Under the pieces are notes generated by a model that saw only the letters and a list, made by a program, of their open reading frames with translations, did not search any database and had not been told where the DNA came from. DNA of 64,000 bases from Calditrichaceae bacterium (GTDB lineage: Bacteria; Calditrichota; Calditrichia; RBG-13-44-9; J075), in assembly GCA_013360445.1 (NCBI GenBank), contig JABWBP010000019.1, forward strand, positions 1 through 64,000. Direction: 5' to 3'. Each line of letters opens with the position of its first letter. The stretch's first letter is position 1. A program made the translations under genes and the position numbers. Shown one piece after another: positions 49,152 through 57,620 of this stretch.

Positions 49152-51374
49152 ATGCGGAAAAGTATGTTCTGTTTTTTGGTGATGCTCTGGCTGGGGATGG
49201 CGGTTTCCCCGCTGGCGGCCCAGCCGGCGACCATCTCCGGGTTTGTGGCGGACAGCAGCAACGGGGAATTCCTTATCGGCGCGAACCTCTATTTCGAGGA
49301 TCTCCAGACCGGCGCCTTTACCACCCGGGAGGGTTACTACGTCATCCACCCCATCCCCGCGGGGGAGTACCAACTGGTTTGCAATTATATCGGTTATAAG
49401 CCTTTTCGCCAGGCCGTGAGCTTAAAAGCGGGTGAAAAATTGTTCCTGAATATCGCCCTGGCTCCCCAGGCTATCACCGGCCAGGCGGTCGATGTCATCG
49501 CCGAAGCGGCCTCCATCGACCGGGAGGTCAAGATCAGCCAGGTCTCTCTCTCCGCCCGCGCCATTCAGCAAGCGCCCAAATTAGGCGAGGCGGACCTGTT
49601 CCGCACCATCCAGGCGCTGCCCGGGGTGGTGGCGGAATCGGATTTCAGCACCGGGCTGGTGGTGCGGGGCGGCAACACCGACCAGAACTTAGTAATGCTC
49701 GACGGCATCACGGTGTATAATCCTTCCCACCTGGGAGGCCTGTTTTCCAATTTCCTGTTGGACGCGGTGAAGGACGCCCGCTTCGTGAAAGGCGGCTTTC
49801 CCGCGGAATACGGCGGGCGGATGTCCTCGGTGCTGAACGTGATCAGCCGGGAAGGCAACCGCAAGGAATTTGCCGGCAACGCCTACATCAGCATGTTGAG
49901 CAGCCATCTCAGCCTGGAAACCCCGGTGGGAAACGGCGCGTTGCTGTTAGCCGGGCGACGTACCTATTTTGACCAGGCCGTTAAACTGTTCAACGAAGAA
50001 TTCCCCTATTATTTTTATGATTTCCAGGGAAGCTTCCACCAGGACCTCTCCCCCTACGACCGCCTGAGCATCAGCGGCTACTTCGGCAATGACGTGCTGG
50101 ACTGGGATAAGATCAGCATCGATTTGCAGTGGGGCAACCGCACCCTCGCGGCGAACTGGCGGCACGTGTTCTCCCCGCAGTTGTTTTCCAATTTCATGGT
50201 TGCGGGGTCGCAGTTCGAAACCAACGTGGAGTTCGGCGGGGAGGAAGGAGTGGACAGCAAGAACGACATTATAGATTATACCCTCAAGGGCGATCTCACC
50301 TACTTTTTCAACCCCCAGAACAGCTTGAAATTCGGGTTCGAGGCCAAAAAGCTGCTCTTCGAATACAAAAGTATTTACGACAACCGAACTTTGTTGGGAA
50401 TCAAGCAGACCCCCGTGGAGGGGGCGGCGTACCTCCAGAACGATCGCAAGGTAGGCGAGCGCTGGCTGCTGAACGCCGGGTTGCGGATGAGCTACTTCTC
50501 CGCCAGCCGGGAGAAATTCTACCTGGAGCCGCGCCTCGCTTTGAAATACCGCATCGGGAACAAGGAATATCTCAACTTCGCGACCGGAATTTTCCGGCAG
50601 TTCATCTTCACCGTGCAGGATGAATACAATCCCACGATCAGCAATGACTGGTTCTCTATTGACGAGACCGTGCCGGCCGGCAACTCCCTGCACTTTATCG
50701 CGGGATATGAGAAAGAGTTGTGGAGCACCACCTTCCTCCAGGCGGAAGTATTTTACAAAACCCTGGATAACATGCTCACTTACCGGGAGACCCGCTCCGC
50801 AGTGGATGAATCGTTAGGAGAAAATATCCTGGTAACCGATCTGTTCGTGCCCACGGACGGCTATTCCTACGGGGGTGAATTCTTCCTGCACAAAAGATTC
50901 GGGCAGTTGAGCGGCTGGATCGGGTATTCGATCAGTTGGTCGCGAAAACAGCTCGACGCCGCCCGGTATTATGCTTCCTTCGACCGGCGGCACAATTTGA
51001 ACCTGCTGCTGAGCTACGAATTAGGAAAGAACTGGCGTTTCGGCAGCCGCTTCAACTACGGAAGCGGTTTTCCCTACACCCGCGCCCTGGCCAGCTACGA
51101 GGAGCGCGACGGCGGGGTGGTGGAGCGCCGGATCATCTATGACAGCCAGCGCAACCGTTTCCGTTACCCCGCTTACATTCGCTGGGATTTGGGATTCACC
51201 AAATCCTTCCGGATGTTCAAGATGCCCAGCGAGTTCGACATTCAGGTCGTGAACGCGCTCAACCGCGATAACGTGTTCTTTTACCAGTGGGATTTCGATG
51301 AGAACCCCGCGAAACGGGAAACGATAACCATGCTGCCGATTATCCCGACAATTGGATTGAAAGTGAATTTTTAA
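49152..51374 (+). CDS. TonB-dependent receptor with carboxypeptidase-regulatory-like N-terminus
   Basis: Outer-membrane active transporter (740 aa). The signal peptide is MRKSMFCFLVMLWLGMAVSPLAAQ. A CarboxypepD_reg-like beta domain at 27-110 contains ATISGFVADSSNGEFLIGANLYF. The plug domain at ~120-230 (LFRTIQALPGVVAESDFSTGLVVRGGNTDQNLVMLDGITVYNPSHLGG) precedes a 22-strand barrel ending DNVFFYQWDFDEN...KVNF, with an aromatic C-terminal residue. It precedes the DUF4249 lipoprotein, its usual partner in Bacteroidota. The ligand is unknown. Three in-frame starts exist within 21 bp; I used the one opening the signal peptide. Confidence 0.9.
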   Translation: MRKSMFCFLVMLWLGMAVSPLAAQPATISGFVADSSNGEFLIGANLYFEDLQTGAFTTREGYYVIHPIPAGEYQLVCNYIGYKPFRQAVSLKAGEKLFLNIALAPQAITGQAVDVIAEAASIDREVKISQVSLSARAIQQAPKLGEADLFRTIQALPGVVAESDFSTGLVVRGGNTDQNLVMLDGITVYNPSHLGGLFSNFLLDAVKDARFVKGGFPAEYGGRMSSVLNVISREGNRKEFAGNAYISMLSSHLSLETPVGNGALLLAGRRTYFDQAVKLFNEEFPYYFYDFQGSFHQDLSPYDRLSISGYFGNDVLDWDKISIDLQWGNRTLAANWRHVFSPQLFSNFMVAGSQFETNVEFGGEEGVDSKNDIIDYTLKGDLTYFFNPQNSLKFGFEAKKLLFEYKSIYDNRTLLGIKQTPVEGAAYLQNDRKVGERWLLNAGLRMSYFSASREKFYLEPRLALKYRIGNKEYLNFATGIFRQFIFTVQDEYNPTISNDWFSIDETVPAGNSLHFIAGYEKELWSTTFLQAEVFYKTLDNMLTYRETRSAVDESLGENILVTDLFVPTDGYSYGGEFFLHKRFGQLSGWIGYSISWSRKQLDAARYYASFDRRHNLNLLLSYELGKNWRFGSRFNYGSGFPYTRALASYEERDGGVVERRIIYDSQRNRFRYPAYIRWDLGFTKSFRMFKMPSEFDIQVVNALNRDNVFFYQWDFDENPAKRETITMLPIIPTIGLKVNF

Positions 51375-51375
51375 A

Positions 51376-51517
51376 GGAGTGCAAAACTTCAGTTTTGCAC
51401 CGCAAGTAGAAGCGTAAAGGAGCGCCCTTCAATGGTTCCTTTGAAAAAAAATCAGTTTTGTGCTCGATGACGAGCGAAGCGCAAAGAAATGAGTGCAAAA
51501 CTGAAGTTTTGCACTCC
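51376..51517. mobile_element. 142-bp element with 25-bp perfect inverted ends
   Basis: The ends (51376-51400 and 51493-51517) are exact complements. Each end is itself a hairpin: GTGCAAAACT and AGTTTTGCAC around two bases. There is no coding capacity. It sits inside the TonB-DUF4249 gene pair. Confidence 0.8.
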
Positions 51518-51534
51518 GGACAGGGGTGTTAGCA

Positions 51535-52353
51535 ATGAGAAACTATCTGATCTTTTTAATCGCCGCCTTCGGGCTGTTTGCCTGCGAAGAAACGCTGGAG
51601 CCGGAATTCGAGCCGAAATTGGTCGTCAATGCCGAGCTGAAAACGGGGCAAAGAATCGATTCCGTGTTCATCAGTTGGACCGCAAAAATTACCGATCCTT
51701 ATGATACGGAAGCGCAGCGGGCCAGCGGAGCGATCGTCAAAATCAACGGCGTTCAGTTAGCGGAGTACGGGGATGCGCCGGGGGTCTATTTTCTCGATGA
51801 TCCCAATTTTATCGTGCAAAGCGGGCAAAGCTACGATTTAGAAGTGATCGCCGGGGAGGAGCGGGTCGCCTCTTCCACCACCGTTCCGGCGCCGTTCAGC
51901 TTCCTGGCCGAGGGGGTTCAGGAGGGCGATACGGTGCAATTCACGCCCGGCAGCAGCTGGTTTTCGCCGGCGTTTTTCACCCTTACCTGGTATAACTACC
52001 CCGGCGCGCCGCTGTACCGCATCATTTCCGACGCGGACAGCGCCAACGAGCAAACCTACATCGAGGATGACCGCGACGAAGCCAACGTGTTCAAGGGGGA
52101 CAAGGAAGACCGCACCGATCCGGCGATCTGGTGGGCCTCGGACAATTTTACCCGCATCAACTGGATGTTTTTCAACTATACCGGCTGGCACAACGTGGTA
52201 GTATCGGCGATGGATGAGAACTACTACCGCTACCGCAGCGGGCTGAATTTCAGCCAGTTCAACGGGCAGAATTTCAACCAGATCATCCAGAACGGCTACG
52301 GGATATTTTCCTCCTCCAGCAGCGATACGATCCGGGTATTTTTAGTGGAATGA
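51535..52353 (+). CDS. DUF4249 domain lipoprotein
   Basis: Probable surface-exposed lipoprotein partner of the TonB receptor (272 aa). The lipobox is FGLFAC. The family's first strand PKLVVNAELKTGQRIDSVFISWTAKITDPYD is visible, followed by IVKINGVQLAEYGDAPGVYFLDD and SGQSYDLEVIAGEERVASSTTVPAP, the Ig-like N-terminal module. The C-terminal half is aromatic and Asn-rich. AGGGG seven bases before the chosen ATG supports this start. Its exact role in the family is unknown. Confidence 0.82.
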   Translation: MRNYLIFLIAAFGLFACEETLEPEFEPKLVVNAELKTGQRIDSVFISWTAKITDPYDTEAQRASGAIVKINGVQLAEYGDAPGVYFLDDPNFIVQSGQSYDLEVIAGEERVASSTTVPAPFSFLAEGVQEGDTVQFTPGSSWFSPAFFTLTWYNYPGAPLYRIISDADSANEQTYIEDDRDEANVFKGDKEDRTDPAIWWASDNFTRINWMFFNYTGWHNVVVSAMDENYYRYRSGLNFSQFNGQNFNQIIQNGYGIFSSSSSDTIRVFLVE

Positions 52354-52398
52354 TGCGGATTTTGATTGCGGATTGAAAAAATTCAGAATTCGCATCCC

Positions 52399-53814
52399 TC
52401 AATACGCATTTTCCCCCCGCACAATCTCCATAAAGGTCAGCAGGATAATTTTCACGTCGAACCAGAGCGACCAATGCTCCACGTAGTAGAGGTCGTAGCG
52501 GGTGCGCTCCGCGATGGGCGATTGCCCGCGCAGGCCGTTCACCTGCGCCCAGCCGGTCATGCCGCAGCGCACCCGGTGGCGCTCCAGGTACTGGGGAACG
52601 TCCTCCCGGAACTGCTCCACGAAATGCGGGCGCTCCGGGCGCGGGCCGACTATGCTCATCTCTCCTTTCAGCACGTTCACCAACTGGGGCAGTTCATCTA
52701 AGCTGCTGCGGCGGAGCAGTTTGCCGATGGAAGTGGTGCGGGGATCGTCTTTGGCGGCCCACACCGGGCCGGTTTTCGCCTCCGCATCCGCCCGCATGGA
52801 GCGGAATTTGAGCATGGTAAATTCCCGCCCGTCGAGGCTGAGCCGTTTTTGCAGGTAAAATACCGGCCCCGGGGAGGACAATTTGATCGCAACGGCGATG
52901 AGCAAAAACAGCGGCGACAGCGCAACCAGGCTGAACCCCGCCACGGCGACGTCGAAAGTGCGCTTGATGAAGCCCTGCCAGCCGGAGAGCACGAACGCTT
53001 TCAATTGCAGCAGGGGAATTCCGCCCACTTCCAGGGTGCGGAAGGAGTGCGTCAAAATATCAAGAATATCCGGCACGTAGAACAATTCGATATTTTTCCC
53101 CTCCGCCGCTTTCATTACCGGCCAGATTTTCTCGTGCTCGCGCTGATCAAAGGCTATGATCCAGGCGTCATACGCTTGCTCCCCGGCGGCTATGCCGGCC
53201 AGATCCGTAATTGCGCCGATGCGGGGAACCGGCAGTTCCTCGATGGGCCGCTCCGCGGCATATCCCGCAATCTCGAAATTGTAGTTCCGGTCCGCGCTCA
53301 GCCGCCGGTACACCGGGGGCAGGTTTTCCGCCGAGCCTACTAAGCAGACCCGCAGGGTGCTGAATCCCTTGCGCAGGAAGCGCCGCTTCAGGCGGTGAAA
53401 GAGAAATCGCCCTGACAGTAAAAAAATATTCGAATTGATAAAAATCAGGGCGAAGACCAGCCGCGAGTAGGAGAATTCGCGATAGAGGAACGCGCCGCTC
53501 ATCGCCAACAGGATGCCCAGAAAAGCGGTTTTCACCACCACGGGAATATCCTGGCTAAAGGTGCTGAAAAAGCGGCTGCGGTAGGAGTGGAATGATGCGA
53601 ACAAAAAGATCATTACCGCGGCCAGGAACAGGGAAAAATAGAGGTAGTTCGCAAGCGAAGGGAATCCCTTGGTGACCGGGAAAATTTCCGTTAGCGGCGA
53701 ATAAAACCGCAGATAAAATGAAAACAGCACCGCCAGCTCGATGGCGATGGCGTCGAAAAGCAGCTTCAAAAAGGGAATGAACAGATTGCGGCGGTAGAGA
53801 TTATTTTGCGGCAA
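52399..53814 (-). CDS. undecaprenyl-phosphate sugar phosphotransferase (WbaP/WcaJ-like)
   Basis: Polyisoprenyl-phosphate hexose-1-phosphate transferase that starts exopolysaccharide or O-antigen assembly (471 aa). The N-terminus has four helices (FLKLLFDAIAIELAVLFSFYL, YLYFSLFLAAVMIFLF and others), then a CoA-binding-like domain (RVCLVGSAENLPPVYRRL). The catalytic C-terminus opens KRTFDVAVAGFSLVALSPLFLLIAVAIKLSSPGPVFYLQKRLSLDGREFTMLKFRSMR and contains SLDELPQLVNVLKGEMSIVGPRPERP. A TTG start five bases after AGGA, overlapping the upstream glycosyltransferase by 14 bp, gives the normal length; the longer frame is antisense-like. Confidence 0.87.
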   Translation of the reverse strand: MPQNNLYRRNLFIPFLKLLFDAIAIELAVLFSFYLRFYSPLTEIFPVTKGFPSLANYLYFSLFLAAVMIFLFASFHSYRSRFFSTFSQDIPVVVKTAFLGILLAMSGAFLYREFSYSRLVFALIFINSNIFLLSGRFLFHRLKRRFLRKGFSTLRVCLVGSAENLPPVYRRLSADRNYNFEIAGYAAERPIEELPVPRIGAITDLAGIAAGEQAYDAWIIAFDQREHEKIWPVMKAAEGKNIELFYVPDILDILTHSFRTLEVGGIPLLQLKAFVLSGWQGFIKRTFDVAVAGFSLVALSPLFLLIAVAIKLSSPGPVFYLQKRLSLDGREFTMLKFRSMRADAEAKTGPVWAAKDDPRTTSIGKLLRRSSLDELPQLVNVLKGEMSIVGPRPERPHFVEQFREDVPQYLERHRVRCGMTGWAQVNGLRGQSPIAERTRYDLYYVEHWSLWFDVKIILLTFMEIVRGENAY

Positions 53815-54964
53815 AGAATTCCTGCACTTTCGCTTCAATAAAGTCTCTGATTTCCCGGCTAAAGCGCTCCTTCCCGAATTTTTGGGCGTGGCTGCGGATG
53901 AAAGCGGCGTCCCAGCGCAGGGATTCGACGACGGCGACGGCTTCGGCGAGGGCGGTTTCGCCCTGCTCCCGGAAAAATACCCCGGTGCAGGCGCCCTCGT
54001 TGGAACCGTCATAGCCGATCACGGTTTCCAGCGCCCCGCCCTTTGCGAAGGCGATCACCGGCTTGCCGCATGCCTGGGCTTCCACGGGTACGATTCCGAA
54101 ATCCTCTTCCCCGGGAAAAATCAAGGCCCGGCAGCCGGCGTAGTGGCCGGCTAATTTTTCCGCGGGCTGCCAATCGAGAAAGTGCACGGTTTCCCCGGCC
54201 ATTTTTTTCAATCTTCGCTCCTCCGGCCCGCTGCCGATGATGCGCAGCGGCTTTCCCAACCGGTTGAACACCTCAACCGCCAGCTGCACCCGCTTGTAGG
54301 GTACCAGCGCGGAGACGATCAGGTAATAATCCCCGGTCGCCTCCCCAGGGCGGGGCGACGCGATATCCACGGGGGGATGGATGACCGCGGCCTCGCGGCG
54401 GTAGTATTTGCCAATGCGGTTGGCCACGTGCCGGGAGTTGGCGATGAAATAGTCCACCCGGTTGGCGCTGGCGACGTCCCACATGCGCAAATAATTGGCA
54501 AACAGGGGGATGATCGCCCGCTGGACGGCGCCGATTTTATCCACCCCGAAGTATTCTTCATACATGTCCCAGACGTAACGCATGGGGGTGTGCAGGTAAG
54601 AGATGTGCAGCGCGTCCGGGGGAGTTCTGACCCCCTTGGCGGCGCAGTGGGAGGTAGAGAGGATCAGGTCGTATCCCTTGAAATCGAAAAGCTCGATGGC
54701 GGTGGGAAACAGCGGCAGGTAGTAGCGATAGCGGCGGGCTTTAAAGGGCAGCCGGTCGGTGAAGGCCGTAAAAATGCGCCGGTTTTCGATCAACGGGGAA
54801 ACGCTCCCGGGATTATGGATCAGGGTGAACAAATCCGCTTTCGGGAACAGTTCGCAGAGCGCTTCCAGCACTTTTTCGCCGCCCCTCATGCCGGTCAGCC
54901 AGTCGTGCACCAGGGCGATTTTGGGGAATTCATCCCCTCGGGAGAGGCCGCTTAGATTGATCAT
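53801..54964 (-). CDS. family 4 glycosyltransferase (WbaZ-like)
   Basis: GT-B retaining glycosyltransferase (387 aa). ALVHDWLTGMRGGEKVLEAL and SYLHTPMRYVWDMYEEYF are typical of the mannosyltransferase-like WbaZ subgroup. The nucleotide-sugar site is FPGEEDFGIVPVEAQACGKPVIAFAKGGALETV (~290-320), and SALVPYKRVQLAVEVFNRLG is the conserved middle segment. It is cytoplasmic or membrane-peripheral. It is translated together with the initiating transferase gene, whose start overlaps its end, so the two probably make the first two steps of one polysaccharide. Confidence 0.88.
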   Translation of the reverse strand: MINLSGLSRGDEFPKIALVHDWLTGMRGGEKVLEALCELFPKADLFTLIHNPGSVSPLIENRRIFTAFTDRLPFKARRYRYYLPLFPTAIELFDFKGYDLILSTSHCAAKGVRTPPDALHISYLHTPMRYVWDMYEEYFGVDKIGAVQRAIIPLFANYLRMWDVASANRVDYFIANSRHVANRIGKYYRREAAVIHPPVDIASPRPGEATGDYYLIVSALVPYKRVQLAVEVFNRLGKPLRIIGSGPEERRLKKMAGETVHFLDWQPAEKLAGHYAGCRALIFPGEEDFGIVPVEAQACGKPVIAFAKGGALETVIGYDGSNEGACTGVFFREQGETALAEAVAVVESLRWDAAFIRSHAQKFGKERFSREIRDFIEAKVQEFFAAK

Positions 54965-55014
54965 GGAATGAATAAGCTATGATTTTCTGGCATTTTGGGA
55001 GCCCCGGGCGAATC

Positions 55015-55130
55015 GTAATGCGTAACAAAACGGAATACCCTTCGACCCTTCGGCAAGCTCAGGATAAACTTAGCTCAGGGTAAACTCTTTTACGCATTAC
55101 GAGTTACGCATTACGTTTCACGCAACACTT
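55015..55130. repeat. composite word repeat (CCTTCGGCAAGCTCAGG and TTACGCATTACG)
   Basis: GACCCTTCGGCAAGCTCAGG and a related TCAGGGTAAACTC block are followed by TTTTACGCATTACGAGTTAC and TTACGTTTCACGC words. The first words are the complement of those at 23505-23530. Confidence 0.7.
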
Positions 55131-55779
55131 ATCCCCGCAAGGCGTTGTCCACCCACTTCACGGAGCGCAGGGTTTGAATGCCCACTGCGATGTACCACAA
55201 CCCCACCGCGGGACCTAAATCCACCAGGTTAGCTTCGCCCGGCGGGGTGGGAAAGGTGTATAAATTGAACGCCAGCAGCAACAGCGTAATTAGCATTCCC
55301 GCCCAGCCGAAAATTTTCCCGAAGCGCGGGTGGCGCAGCATGTTCAGGGCAAAGAGGAAGGTTCCTAAGGCGATGTACACGTCCCAGGATACATCCAGCC
55401 CCAATTGCACCTTATCCACGGCGTCCCATATCCAGCGCAGGGTTTGCCGGGCGGATTCATCCGCGGCCGCGTCGAGATCCTGACGCATAAAACTTCTCAC
55501 GGTTAACTGCACCACTATCATCATATTCACAATTGCGCCCGCCACTACATTGCACATCAGCGCCACCTGAAGCGTGACGGTTTTGCGGAATATTTTGAGC
55601 AGGTGATAAAGCCCCACGCTGGCGATGCTCAACAGAACGCCGAACGCCGCGGCGAATAGAACGGTGAAGAATTGCGGCAGGGGTGCCACTATCAGCGCAA
55701 TATAAACAGCGAAGGCGGAAAGGCCGGTAATGCCGCTGGCCAGCGTCCAACGTTTCAGAAAGTCAGGTTGATCGTTCAT
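55129..55779 (-). CDS. hypothetical integral membrane protein
   Basis: Not assigned to a family. The 216 residues have six hydrophobic helices (ITGLSAFAVYIALIVAPL, FFTVLFAAAFGVLLSIASVGLYHLL, LMCNVVAGAIVNMMIVVQLTV, WDVYIALGTFLFALNML, GWAGMLITLLLLAFNLYTF and GLWYIAVGIQTL). Between the third and fourth lies a ~45-residue acidic loop (RQDLDAAADESARQ). GGAGGAG six bases before the ATG sets the start; a longer frame adds 18 residues. Monocistronic. Confidence 0.72.
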   Translation of the reverse strand: MNDQPDFLKRWTLASGITGLSAFAVYIALIVAPLPQFFTVLFAAAFGVLLSIASVGLYHLLKIFRKTVTLQVALMCNVVAGAIVNMMIVVQLTVRSFMRQDLDAAADESARQTLRWIWDAVDKVQLGLDVSWDVYIALGTFLFALNMLRHPRFGKIFGWAGMLITLLLLAFNLYTFPTPPGEANLVDLGPAVGLWYIAVGIQTLRSVKWVDNALRG

Positions 55780-55989
55780 ATCACTCCTCCATAGTGTGTC
55801 GCCAATATATATTTCGCAGGGATATAAATCCACTGTTCATTTGTGAAACTCCGTGCTGGCAAAAGACCGCCCCCGGCGGTTCCGAATTTTTTTTGAATGC
55901 AAAAAATTTGCGGTTTGGTACATTCTGCTATTCCATGAAGGGTTAATATCTGCACGCGAAACGAATGAGTTTAACGGAAAGGACTTGCT

Positions 55990-56460
55990 ATGGATACAGT
56001 TGAGATTTGTCTCGGCGGAATCGTTTTCAAAGCTACCCGGGAATGGATGTTCTTCCCGTACGAAAATTTTATCCTGGCCCGGCGCGATTCCCAGAAAGGA
56101 ATTTTGAAAATCGCCCTGGCGGAAAGCTCGAATAGCCGTTCTCCCTCTGCCGGGGAGCTGTTTGAGACCGCCCGGGGCTTTGTTTCGCGGGAAAATTTAC
56201 CCGAACCCTTCGACGTGAAAGAACCCCAGCCGGGCGCTTACCTGTTTGGGGCGGCAAGCTTCAAAATAAGCGAAAAAAACCGCGATTACCTTACCCGGGT
56301 GTTATACCTCTCCCGGGGAAAAGACATGATTTTTGCGACCTACGGATGCCCCTGGGAGCGCCGGGAGGAAGAAGCGGTGCAGCAGGAACTTTACCAGTGT
56401 GAGAAAATGATCTTGAGCGTAAGGTTCGCGAGCCGGGAAACCCCAGAGTCCACAAAATAA
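55990..56460 (+). CDS. hypothetical 156-aa protein
   Basis: Soluble protein with no signal peptide. Strand-rich ends (VEICLGGIVFKATREWMFFPYENFILARRD and RVLYLSRGKDMIFATYGCPWERREEEAVQQELYQCEKMILSVRF) give the general look of a DcrB/PsbP-like (Mog1-type) fold. That is only an impression. AAGGA is six bases before the ATG. It lies alone upstream of the PP2C phosphatase gene. Confidence 0.65.
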   Translation: MDTVEICLGGIVFKATREWMFFPYENFILARRDSQKGILKIALAESSNSRSPSAGELFETARGFVSRENLPEPFDVKEPQPGAYLFGAASFKISEKNRDYLTRVLYLSRGKDMIFATYGCPWERREEEAVQQELYQCEKMILSVRFASRETPESTK

Positions 56461-56614
56461 ATTTGCCGTTGGCATTCCGGCGATGAATGGTTATCATATT
56501 CATCAACTAACGAGCGCCCCCGGGGGCATGAAAAGTGAGACGTGAGAAAGCCAACGCCGCCCATCACGCCTCGGGTTTCACGATTTAAGGCATCACGATT
56601 TATTTTCGAGGTCT

Positions 56615-57487
56615 ATGATCACCGTCTTCGCCCAAACTGACATCGGCAAGGTTCGCCGGGGCAACGAAGATCATTTCCTGGTAGGGAACCTGACCAGCGA
56701 GCACATCGAAGCCCTGTCGCATCCGCAAGATTTTCCCCTGGATGAAAATGGGCTTGTGCTGATGGTCTCCGACGGTATGGGCGGGGCGGCCGCCGGGGAA
56801 GTTGCCAGCGCGCTGGCGGTGAAAACCGTTAAAGAGTACCTTTCCCAGGAAGTCTTCGACGAATCCTCTCCCGCCCCCGCTGCGGTTCCACTCGGCCAAC
56901 GCCTCGGCGAGGCTCTCCAGGCCGCCAATCACACCATTATTGAAAATGCCCGCCATCAACCGGCCCTGCAAGGCATGGGAGCAACCGCTACCCTGGCGGG
57001 AATCCTGGGCGGGCAGGCGTTCATCGCCCAAATCGGCGACAGCCGCGCCTATCTCTTGCGCCAGGGACGAATCTGGCAACTGACCAGGGATCAATCTTTC
57101 GTCAACCAACTGGTAGAAACGGGAAGGATCACCGAAGAAGAAGCGGAGGTTCATCCGCGCCGGAATATCATTTTACAGGCCCTGGGCGCAGAGGAACAGT
57201 TAAAAGTCGCCCTGAGCGCGGTGAAACTGCGCCGCGACGACTACCTGCTGCTTTGCACCGACGGCCTCTCCGGGGTGCTAAAAAAACAAGAGCTGGCGCA
57301 GATCGTCTTTTCCGCGCCGGACCCGGCCTCCGCCTGCCAGGAACTGATCCGCGAGGCCAACCGGCGCGGGGGGCCGGATAATATCACCGTGGTGCTGGCG
57401 AACTTCCGGGGTGCGGAATTTGTGCCTCCCCGGGAAGCAGAGGAACCGGCAATCGAAATCATTTCCGAATTTTCCGAATCTGAATGA
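56615..57487 (+). CDS. PP2C-type Ser/Thr protein phosphatase
   Basis: Metal-dependent phosphatase of the PPM family (290 aa), cytoplasmic and Stp/PrpC-like. All metal-ligand motifs are visible: TDIGKVRRGNEDHF (D9, E18/D19), VSDGMGGAAAGEVAS, QIGDSRAYLLRQG, LCTDGLSGVL and GGPDNITVVLANF. RDQSFVNQLVETGRITEEEAEVHPRRNIILQALG is the conserved flap segment. An acidic tail ends the protein. No kinase gene is adjacent. GAGG precedes the ATG by three bases. Confidence 0.92.
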   Translation: MITVFAQTDIGKVRRGNEDHFLVGNLTSEHIEALSHPQDFPLDENGLVLMVSDGMGGAAAGEVASALAVKTVKEYLSQEVFDESSPAPAAVPLGQRLGEALQAANHTIIENARHQPALQGMGATATLAGILGGQAFIAQIGDSRAYLLRQGRIWQLTRDQSFVNQLVETGRITEEEAEVHPRRNIILQALGAEEQLKVALSAVKLRRDDYLLLCTDGLSGVLKKQELAQIVFSAPDPASACQELIREANRRGGPDNITVVLANFRGAEFVPPREAEEPAIEIISEFSESE

Positions 57488-57532
57488 TACAACCATATCA
57501 ATATTCGAAACCGGGTTCCCGCAGCAGGATAT

Positions 57533-57570
57533 AAAAAAGCCGCGGGTTGCTCCCTCGGCAAACCCGCGGC
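57533..57570 (-). terminator. rho-independent terminator of the rsbU-like gene
   Basis: On the minus strand GCCGCGGGTT pairs with AACCCGCGGC (57539-57548 with 57561-57570) and is followed by six T. It lies 50 bases after the minus-strand stop at 57621. Confidence 0.82.
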
Positions 57571-57620
57571 CTCAAGACCTCCGATGCTACAGGGCTTCTC
57601 TGGTAAATTTCCGGCGGAGC

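Noticed and set aside
53815-54012. N-terminal extension of the WbaP-like transferase
   Set aside because: Those 66 codons overlap the 3' part of the glycosyltransferase gene in another frame and are Pro/Ser-rich noise; the TTG start gives the normal family length.
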